Below are positions 1 to 7,300 of a stretch of DNA of 25,223 bases, one piece after another. The stretch spans positions 1-25,223 of the forward strand of contig CAJUDC010000021.1 in the NCBI GenBank assembly GCA_910584955.1. The letters run 5' to 3'. This DNA comes from an uncultured Paraprevotella sp. (lineage in GTDB: Bacteria; Bacteroidota; Bacteroidia; Bacteroidales; Bacteroidaceae). The notes beneath the pieces were generated by a model. That model had not been told where the DNA came from, ran no database searches, and was given only the letters and a program-made list of their open reading frames with translations. Numbering within the stretch: the stretch's first letter is position 1; every line of letters begins with the position of its first letter. The position numbers and the translations under genes were made by a program.

Positions 1-675
1 GTTCACATTGTCCCGCCGCCAGTCTCCCCGGTTCATGTTTCGTCCGTAGCGGGCATACGTCTCATCGTCGGGAATGGGTACACCCGGCACGGGATAAGGA
101 TAAAAATAATCATCCATATGAATACCGTCCACATCGTAGCGCCGAAGAATGTCTGTCACCACGCTGCATATATACGCCCGGTTTTCCGGCACTCCCGGAT
201 CAAAAAGCAATTGTCCGTCGTAAGAGAAGAAACGGTCGGGAAACCGGAAATAAGGATGTCCGGACGCCAACACCCGCGTACCTTTCGTCTTGGCTCTGTA
301 AGGGTTTATCCAGGCGTGCAGTTCCATACCGCGTCGGTGGCATTGCTCCACCATCCATTGCAAGGGATCCCAATAGGGAACGGGCGCCTGCCCTTGCTGT
401 CCGGTAAGATAACGGCTCCAGGGTTCCAGTGCACTTTGGTACAAAGCGTCGCCTTCCGCCCTCACCTGAAACAGAATGGCATTGATACCGGCCTGCTGCA
501 AGGCATCGAGCTGTGCCGTAAGCGTGGTCTGCATCGCTGCCGTCCCCAGTCCGTTAAACTGATTATTCACACATTGTATCCATGCTCCGCGAAACTCACG
601 CTTGGGAGCGGGCTGGGCCGTAGACACGACCGTTCCTGCACACAGCAGGGCGAAAAGTAATAAGGCTTTCTTCAT
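1..675 (-). CDS. GHL10-family (DUF187) secreted glycosyl hydrolase-like protein, partial
   Basis: This is the first 225 residues of a secreted protein; the C-terminus lies beyond the window edge. Residues 1-21 form a signal peptide (KK, hydrophobic LLLFALLCAG, cleavage near STAQ). From residue ~26 it follows the GHL10/DUF187 TIM-barrel pattern: REFRGAWIQ, NAILFQVRAEGDALY, CHRRGMELHAWINPYR and DVDGIHMDDYFYPYP, the last with the acidic pair expected at the barrel's active end. Family members are thought to act on glycans or peptidoglycan outside the cytoplasm, but the substrate is unknown. A second in-frame ATG lies 7 codons upstream (696), but it sits directly after the -7 box at 706-699, so the start at 675 is preferred. 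The gene at 14269 is a same-family paralogue. Confidence 0.85.
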   Translation of the reverse strand, partial: MKKALLLFALLCAGTVVSTAQPAPKREFRGAWIQCVNNQFNGLGTAAMQTTLTAQLDALQQAGINAILFQVRAEGDALYQSALEPWSRYLTGQQGQAPVPYWDPLQWMVEQCHRRGMELHAWINPYRAKTKGTRVLASGHPYFRFPDRFFSYDGQLLFDPGVPENRAYICSVVTDILRRYDVDGIHMDDYFYPYPVPGVPIPDDETYARYGRNMNRGDWRRDNVN

Positions 676-698
676 TCCGTTTGGGTGTGTTTTCATCG

Positions 699-706
699 CA
701 AAGGTA
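699..706 (-). promoter_or_regulatory. -7 promoter box TACCTTTG of the GHL10 gene
   Basis: Exact match to TAnnTTTG on the minus strand. No good -33 TTTG lies at 19-21 bases. Predicted transcription start is about 692-696, which favours translation from the ATG at 675. Confidence 0.5.
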
Positions 707-948
707 GTCAAAAAAAAACAATACCCCTCCCAAGCAAACTGAAAATCTTCGGATTTCTTTCCCACCTCTTTCCGCACAACGGAACGACTTGTTTTCGCTC
801 CCCGGACCGTCTGTCCACGTTCCGGGCCGTTTTTTCCGTCTTCCGGCCGACAAGCCTGCGCCGTAACGCGATCCTCTCTTTCCACCGTCGGAAACGCTTG
901 ATTTTAGTTTTTTTGTCCGGGTATGAAGGGCAACTATCGGCTTTTTCG

Positions 949-956
949 TAACTTTG
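949..956 (+). promoter_or_regulatory. -7 promoter box TAACTTTG of uvrA
   Basis: TAnnTTTG match 25 bases before the uvrA ATG, giving a predicted leader of about 20-25 nt. No consensus -33 element is visible at the usual distance. Confidence 0.5.
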
Positions 957-981
957 TCCACCAATCAAACGGGCAACGGAC

Positions 982-3810
982 ATGAATGATTTTATTCAAA
1001 TAAAAGGAGCACGGGTAAACAACCTGAAGAATATCGACCTGAACATACCACGCGGCAAGCTGGTGGTCATTACCGGTTTGTCGGGTTCGGGAAAATCGTC
1101 GCTGGCTTTCGATACGTTGTATGCCGAAGGGCAACGACGGTATGTGGAAAGCCTTTCGGCCTATGCACGCCAGTTTCTGGGACGCATGAGCAAGCCGGAA
1201 TGCGATTATATCAAAGGGATCCCCCCGGCCATTGCCATCGAACAGAAAGTGAGCAGCCGGAATCCGCGCTCCACAGTGGGCACATCCACCGAGATCTACG
1301 AATATCTGCGCCTCCTTTTCGCACGCATCGGACGCACCTTCTCGCCCGTCAGCGGCCAGGAGGTCCGCAAACATTCCACCGAAGACATCGTGGCCTGCAT
1401 GCTTTCCTATTCCAAGGGAACACGCTTCACGGTGCTAGCTCCCGTCACCCTGCGCGAAGGACGGACGCTGGAGCAGCAGCTGGACATGGCTTTCAAACAG
1501 GGCTTCAGCCGGTTGGAAGCGGACGGAGCCATCGTACGCATAGAAGACTTTCTCCAGCAACTGGCCCGAAAAGACCCGACCGCCACTCAGGCACAAACCC
1601 TGTATCTGCTCATCGATCGCCTGAGCTGTGACGAGGGCAAAGACACGATAGCCCGCCTGGTGGACTCTGCCGAGACCGCCTTCTACGAAGGAGACGGACG
1701 CTGCCTGCTGCGTTTCTATCCGTCGGAAATCCTGCATTCCTTTTCCATGAGTTTCGAAGCCGACGGCATACAGTTCGAAGAGCCTACCGACAATTTGTTC
1801 GCATTCAACTCCCCCGTAGGAGCCTGCCCCGAGTGCGAAGGATTCGGACGGGTGATCGGCATCGACGAACGGCTGGTGATCCCCCACACGGAACTGAGCG
1901 TTTACGACGGGGCCGTGGTGTGTTGGCGGGGCGAAAAGATGGGCGAATGGAAAACAAGCTTCTGCCGGCAGGCGGCACGGGCGAACTTCCCCATTTTCGA
2001 ACCTTACTACCAGCTTACGCAAAAACAAAAAGATTATCTGTGGCACGGCGATCCGAACGCCGGACCGGTCGAAGAGCAGGCCTGCATCGACGCTTTCTTT
2101 AAAATGCTGGAAGAGAACCAGTACAAAATCCAATATCGCGTCATGCTAGCCCGCTATCGCGGAAAGACCGTCTGTCCGCGTTGCCACGGGTCGCGTCTGC
2201 GCCCCGAGGCCAATTACGTGAAAATCGGCGGACGCTCGATTTCCGATCTGGTTGAACTGCCCGTATACGAACTGAAAAACTTCTTCGACCGGCTGGAACT
2301 GACAGAGCATGAACAACAGGTCGCCCGCCGCATCCTGACGGAAATCGGCAACCGACTGCAATTCCTGCTCGACGTAGGACTAGGTTACCTGACACTGAAC
2401 CGACTGAGCAATTCATTATCGGGCGGCGAAAGCCAACGCATCAATTTGGCCACCTCGCTGGGCAGCAGCCTGGTGGGTTCGCTCTACATCCTGGACGAGC
2501 CCAGCATCGGCCTGCACAGCCGCGACACGGACCGGCTGATCCGCGTGCTGCGGCAGTTGCAAGCGTTGGGCAACACCGTAATCGTAGTGGAGCACGACGA
2601 GGAAATCATACGCGCCGCCGACTATATCATCGACATAGGGCCTAACGCCGGACGTCTGGGAGGCGAAGTCGTGTTCCAGGGGGATTTGCAGCGTCTGCTG
2701 GAAGAAAGCCCGACCGACACACAGAGCTACACCGTGAAGTATCTGACGGGGCAGGAACAGATCCCCGTACCGCCCTCCTGCCGTCCGTGGAACAATTACA
2801 TCGAAGTGAAAGGCGCACGGGCCAACAACCTGCGGGGCATCGACGTAAAATTCCCACTCAACGTGATGACGGTAGTAACGGGCGTAAGCGGATCGGGAAA
2901 ATCCACGCTGGTACGCGACATTTTTTACCGGGCCTTGAAACGACAGTTTGATGAAGTAAGCGACCGTCCGGGCGAGTTTCGCGAGTTGGCCGGCGACGTG
3001 AAAGCAGTGAAGGCGGTGGAATTTATCGACCAGAACCCCATCGGGAAATCCAGCCGCAGCAATCCGGTAACATACATCAAAGCGTACGACGAAATTCGCA
3101 AGCTGTTTGCCGCCCAGCCGCTATCGCGACAGATGGGTTTCACACCCGGACACTTTTCTTTCAACACCGACGGCGGACGCTGCGACGAATGCAAGGGCGA
3201 AGGCACCGTCACCGTGGAGATGCAGTTTATGGCCGACCTGGTGCTGGAATGCGAGTCCTGCCACGGCAAACGCTTCAAGCCGGAAATTCTGGAAGTGAGA
3301 TTCTGCGGACAGGACATCAACGACATCCTGAACATGACCGTGAATCAGGCAGTGGAATTTTTCGAAGCCCACGCGCAAAGCAAAATCGCCCGCCGGCTGA
3401 TTCCGTTGCAGGACGTAGGTCTGGGCTACATCAAACTGGGACAAGCCAGCAGCACGCTCTCGGGCGGTGAGAACCAACGGGTAAAACTGGCTTATTACCT
3501 GGGGCTGGAAAAATCGGAACCCACACTGTTCATCTTTGACGAACCGACCACCGGACTGCATTTTCACGACATCCGACGGCTGCTCCGTGCTTTCGACGCC
3601 TTGATCGAGCGGGGGCATTCGCTGGTGATCATCGAGCACAACCTGGACGTTGTCAAATGCGCCGACTATGTGATCGACCTAGGACCTGAAGGAGGAGACA
3701 AAGGCGGCAACCTGATCGTGTGCGGCACACCGCAGGAAGTGGCCGCCTGCGCGGAAAGCCATACGGGACGCTTCCTGCGCGAAAAGCTGGCGGGCCACAC
3801 CTCCACTTGA
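982..3810 (+). CDS. uvrA: Excinuclease ABC subunit UvrA
   Basis: UvrA is the damage-recognition ATPase of nucleotide excision repair; a dimer loads UvrB at DNA lesions in the cytoplasm. The 942-residue product has full family length. It has two ABC ATPase halves: Walker A GLSGSGKS at 32-39 and GVSGSGKS at 634-641; ABC signatures LSGGE at 479-483 and 826-830; Walker B LYILDEPSIGLH near 501-512 and LFIFDEPTTGLH near 849-860. Zinc-type CxxC pairs are at 282/285, 398/401, 734/737 and 757/760. The CxxC that E. coli UvrA has about 24 residues before the ACPxC motif seems absent (residues ~250-270 have none). The start is the first ATG after the -7 box. No terminator follows directly; the nearest is at 3982-4010. 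Bacteroidales often carry more than one UvrA, so it may not be the only copy. Confidence 0.97.
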   Translation: MNDFIQIKGARVNNLKNIDLNIPRGKLVVITGLSGSGKSSLAFDTLYAEGQRRYVESLSAYARQFLGRMSKPECDYIKGIPPAIAIEQKVSSRNPRSTVGTSTEIYEYLRLLFARIGRTFSPVSGQEVRKHSTEDIVACMLSYSKGTRFTVLAPVTLREGRTLEQQLDMAFKQGFSRLEADGAIVRIEDFLQQLARKDPTATQAQTLYLLIDRLSCDEGKDTIARLVDSAETAFYEGDGRCLLRFYPSEILHSFSMSFEADGIQFEEPTDNLFAFNSPVGACPECEGFGRVIGIDERLVIPHTELSVYDGAVVCWRGEKMGEWKTSFCRQAARANFPIFEPYYQLTQKQKDYLWHGDPNAGPVEEQACIDAFFKMLEENQYKIQYRVMLARYRGKTVCPRCHGSRLRPEANYVKIGGRSISDLVELPVYELKNFFDRLELTEHEQQVARRILTEIGNRLQFLLDVGLGYLTLNRLSNSLSGGESQRINLATSLGSSLVGSLYILDEPSIGLHSRDTDRLIRVLRQLQALGNTVIVVEHDEEIIRAADYIIDIGPNAGRLGGEVVFQGDLQRLLEESPTDTQSYTVKYLTGQEQIPVPPSCRPWNNYIEVKGARANNLRGIDVKFPLNVMTVVTGVSGSGKSTLVRDIFYRALKRQFDEVSDRPGEFRELAGDVKAVKAVEFIDQNPIGKSSRSNPVTYIKAYDEIRKLFAAQPLSRQMGFTPGHFSFNTDGGRCDECKGEGTVTVEMQFMADLVLECESCHGKRFKPEILEVRFCGQDINDILNMTVNQAVEFFEAHAQSKIARRLIPLQDVGLGYIKLGQASSTLSGGENQRVKLAYYLGLEKSEPTLFIFDEPTTGLHFHDIRRLLRAFDALIERGHSLVIIEHNLDVVKCADYVIDLGPEGGDKGGNLIVCGTPQEVAACAESHTGRFLREKLAGHTST

Positions 3811-3837
3811 CAAAACGGATAAAATGTTGTATATTTG
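3807..3837 (+). promoter_or_regulatory. Strong promoter TTG-N20-TATATTTG overlapping the uvrA stop
   Basis: TTG at 3807-3809 and TATATTTG at 3830-3837 with a 20-base spacer fit the Bacteroidales consensus. The -33 element overlaps the uvrA stop codon (3808-3810). Predicted start is near 3841. The whole element is almost the same as the one at 22584-22554 on the other strand. Confidence 0.75.
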
Positions 3838-3861
3838 CAAACAAACAAGTCTGTCCACCGT

Positions 3862-3954
3862 ATGAAAAAGGATATATACCGTAAATATTATGTCAAAGCT
3901 ATATGCGCATTTTCCATCCGTTACGGAAGGAATACCGCAACGCATAGCCGGTAA
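3862..3954 (+). CDS. Possible 30-residue basic small protein
   Basis: ATG at 3862 opens a 30-codon frame ending TAA at 3952-3954, about 20 nt after the predicted transcription start. The product begins MKKDIYRKYYVKAIC and is rich in Lys/Arg/Tyr, with no signal peptide or clear membrane helix. Its last codons and stop lie inside the 3925-3966 hairpin, so translation would disturb the fold. No ribosome binding site stands out, which is normal here. I do not recognise it. It may be a real small protein, part of a dual-function RNA, or chance. Confidence 0.3.
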   Translation: MKKDIYRKYYVKAICAFSIRYGRNTATHSR

Positions 3955-3981
3955 TAGATTCCTTCCCAGCCGGACCTTATC

Positions 3982-4010
3982 GCCCGTTCGTACTCCGAAC
4001 GGGCTTTTTT
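3982..4010 (+). terminator. Intrinsic terminator, plus strand
   Basis: Perfect 9-bp stem GCCCGTTCG / CGAACGGGC with loop TACTC, followed by six T. It ends the small transcript and probably uvrA read-through. Confidence 0.9.
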
Positions 4011-4307
4011 ATGCCTCCGACGGGCAAACGGGGTGCGCACCATCGGTAAACAGGATGCGCACGACGTTCATTCGGGATGCCGGCCCCGTGAAAACGGCAT
4101 GACCGCCCCTGTTTTTCAGGAACCGGATAAAGCGTCCCACACCACAAAGCTACGTTGTTGCGTGGGGAAAAAACCGCATTACGGCCATCCTAAAAAGTCC
4201 CGTTTTGTACGGAAATCTTACCGGTTTTCAAATCCAGACAACCTTTACGACGTTCCTCTTTCCTCCATCCGATGAGGGAAGTGCCATAACATCTGCGCCT
4301 ATCCATC
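4011..4307. other. Intergenic stretch without recognisable gene
   Basis: It lies between the plus-strand terminator at 3982-4010 and the minus-strand terminator at 4308-4348, so neither neighbour should be transcribed through it. An 80-codon plus-strand frame (4033-4275) resembles nothing. A lone TAGCTTTG on the minus strand (4152-4145) has no -33 partner. I see nothing functional. Confidence 0.4.
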
Positions 4308-4348
4308 AAAAAAAAACGGGGCACAACGCCCGACGACGTTGTGCCCCG
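4308..4348 (-). terminator. Intrinsic terminator of the GH89 gene
   Basis: Perfect 12-bp stem (4317-4328 with 4337-4348, CGGGGCACAACG / CGTTGTGCCCCG) with an 8-base loop. On the minus strand it is followed by nine T (4316-4308). It sits 20 bases after the gene's stop. Confidence 0.92.
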
Positions 4349-4367
4349 CATACTCGTTTCCAGTACC

Positions 4368-7300
4368 TTACCGGATCACTTTCTTACCATCCACAACATA
4401 CACTCCGGCCGGCAAACCTTGCAAAGCCGCACGAAGCGGAACACCGGCACGAAGCACCGTACCGCTCAGACTGTGTACCGTCACCAACGGATCGGCACCG
4501 CTTCCGAGTGCATCGGAAACAGCGGTAGGATCGTCATCCCCGATCAGGAAAGGCAGGGTCGGTTCTCCGGCTTCCGACAGCCGATAAGCAGTCAACGGAG
4601 CCACAGTAGCCGACTGCCGGAAAAGCCCTTCCTTCGGAACATACACATAGGCATGGGAAACGGCGGCAGCCGCAACGGAAGCGTTGCCCTTCCAGCCCGT
4701 CTCACCGGACAAGGCTACCGGAGTACGCATACGGAAAGTCACGGTCTTTCCGGCTGTGGCACCCGCCTTAGGCATCAACATGTACAACCCCGACGGAATG
4801 ATTTCCCGGTTCGTCATATCCTCTTCGACAAAATGCGCTCCACCCCAACGGTAAAACGTAAAGGCATCGGCGGGTCGCCAGATTTTCGACGTCAGCACAT
4901 CCGTAGTCACAACGGCATACACATCGGAAGGGAAGCAGGCGGCAACCGCTTTTCCGTTCTCAAACGTGTAGGTCCACCAACGGGCCACTGCCGGAACATC
5001 TGCCGTAAAGGCACCGCTCCGGCTCGTATGGGCACAGATCTCCAACACGGAAGCCGCACCGACACTTTCGGCATCCACCGTTTCATTCAATGCGGCCGAA
5101 ACCAAAAGGGGGAGCTGTCCGTCGCCCAGCCCCGAGCGGCACTGACCGGGCGTCACCTGCAATACGGCTTCGGTAGCCGTAAAAGCGGTGGGATCTACCT
5201 TTTTCAACGCCGGAGCACCCGTAGCCACCACCCGCTCCAGGATGCTCACGCCATACAGGGCGTTGGGAGCGATCCGCTCCACTGTGGCGGGCAATTTGTG
5301 CTGCCGCTGCGTAGCCCCCTCGGGATAACGGAGAAGCTGAAGTTTGTTTTTATCGTAAAGAGCCGAGGAATAGGAACTGTACATACTGTTCTTCCCGTCC
5401 ACCTTGATAGCGGTCAGATTCTTGCACCCTTTGAAAAGCACATCGGCCTCGCCGGCTGTCTGTTCCCGTTCAAATCGCAGCCCGCTGACCCCCACCCCGG
5501 CGGGTATGGCCGAAGAGAGGTGGGTCAATGTGTTCAGTTCCCCGCTGCATGTCTTGCTTTCGCTCTGTCCGTCGGCGTTGGTCAGCCGCACGGTTGCCGC
5601 TCCCTCCGCCGGATGCTCCATCACCAGTTCGAACGAAGCGGCGGGCCGCAGGGTAAACTTGATTTCCGTACCGCTGTCGTATTTCAGCCGCAATTCTCCG
5701 TCTTTGGCGAGATAAAACTGAAATCCCTTTGCATACACATTGTCGAAAGGATTGCTGCCCGTGGCCAGCAGGGCCGATCCCCACTGATTGAAAGCACTGC
5801 CGTCGTTGACGAACGCCGCACGCAACGTCCAGCTTTCTTTCCCGCCCATCGGACGTTCCAGAGCAAGCACGCGTTGCACACCGGCCTCACCGTTACAAAA
5901 AATGGTCCGGGCAGCCCCCAGATCCGTCAGTGTGGCCGGCAACGAAAGAGCGGTCACTCCTTCGTTGCCATACAGAAAATCCGGCGCCAAGGCCACAATC
6001 GGATAAGAAGTTCCATCGTACGTATATGCGGCGGGCAATGTCAGCGCCCCGCTGCCGCTCAGGGCTTCCGTAAGCGTCAGTTTTCCGTCATCTTCCGTAT
6101 ACTTGAACTCCCAGCCGTTGAGGGTGATTGTCTTCGGCAATTCTTTCGTGATCACCGCCGTATACGTACCGCTTTCCACCGGTCGGAACGTTATCTTGTT
6201 GCCTTCCATGAAAGACTGCGGCATCCACCGTCCGTGCGGATCTTTCCATCCGGCCAGGTAATAGCCTTCCTTGGGATAGGCACGGAGAATAACATCCTCG
6301 CCCACCACGGTCTGATAGGGATTCGTGTGTCCGTTGGCATCCACCGTACCGGCCTCCTCGTTGGACGAAACCACCTTGATCTCACAAGGACCGGCAGCCT
6401 CGGCAGTCACATTCACCAGCACGTCGTACACCATACGGAACATCTCCGCACCAGCCGGTTTGGCATCCGTCACCGCATCCCATTCGCCGCTATAAGAACC
6501 GTCGAAACGCAAACGTACATGCGTAATGCCGGTCGGCATATCGTAAGGAAGCAATACCGCCAACGAACCGTCGGAAAGCATGGTATTGCCAGCCGTGTTT
6601 TTATTGCCTATCACCTTGATAAACTCACCCTCATCATCGAAATCGCCGTCACTGTTCAGATCGATATAGGCCGAAAGCCGACAGTATCCCAATCCGTTGG
6701 CCGTTTCCGTGTCTTTCCATGCCAGTGTAAAACTGCTTCCCGCCGGTGCTTCCACTACATCCGTCGTATGGAAAAAATGCTCCGGGCAAGACGACGCCCG
6801 GTAAATCTCCACGGGTGCATGTCCGTTTTGTGTCACAGTCATCGTCGTTACATATTGTTCGTAGTTGGCCACATCCTGCCAGTCTCTGAGATTCTCCTGC
6901 GGCATTCCCCACTTATTGACGATAAAGTGAGCCGTGAAGGTGGCTCCGTCCTTGCCGTAATACACGTAGGAGGCTTTGGTGCTGACCGTATTGCCGTCAG
7001 CATCCGTCCATTTCAGAAAGTCGTAACCGGAAACCGGTGTTGCCGTAAGCGTCACGGGGTCCGTGTTCGTGACGCTGTTTCCCGTCGTCCCGACAATAGC
7101 CACCGTTCCCTGTGTATCGTCGGCTGTCAACACCGAAACGGTTCGCGGTTCGGTAATGCGGTCCATTTGTCTCAGTGCGAATACAAAGGAAGTACCGTCG
7201 CTCAAAACCAACCGGGCATGCACGTCGCCCGTCACGGCGTTTTCAGGGACAGTGACGGTCAGTGCTTCCACCGTTTCCGACGTGTCGTAGACGCCATTGT

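Larger units (their letters stand above)
676..981. other. Divergent intergenic region between GHL10 gene and uvrA
   Basis: This 306-base stretch separates two divergently transcribed genes. It holds the outward-facing -7 boxes at 706-699 (minus) and 949-956 (plus) and some short hairpins (for example TTCCG-CACAA-CGGAA near 775-790). Open frames that cross it overlap both promoters and resemble nothing, so I see no gene here. Confidence 0.5.
3841..4010 (+). ncRNA. Candidate ~170-nt small RNA at the uvrA 3' end
   Basis: The unit runs from a consensus promoter to a perfect intrinsic terminator. Inside it, 3925-3937 pairs with 3949-3966: nine pairs (GGAAGGAAT with ATTCCTTCC) continue, after a 5-base bulge AATAG, into four more (ACCG with CGGT), closing an 11-base loop. 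A smaller TCCG-TTA-CGGA hairpin partly overlaps its base and may compete with it. The promoter lies in the uvrA stop region and the terminator could also serve uvrA, so this may be a 3'-UTR type small RNA with its own promoter. I do not recognise a known RNA family. It could instead be the mRNA of the 30-codon ORF within it. Confidence 0.55.

Noticed and set aside
3890..4102. A 70-codon frame beginning MSKLYAH
   Set aside because: It reads through the perfect terminator at 3982-4010.
4145..4152. TAGCTTTG on the minus strand as a promoter antisense to the uvrA-trailing RNA
   Set aside because: It has no -33 partner, no terminator-bounded unit follows, and a lone 8-base match is expected by chance in this length.
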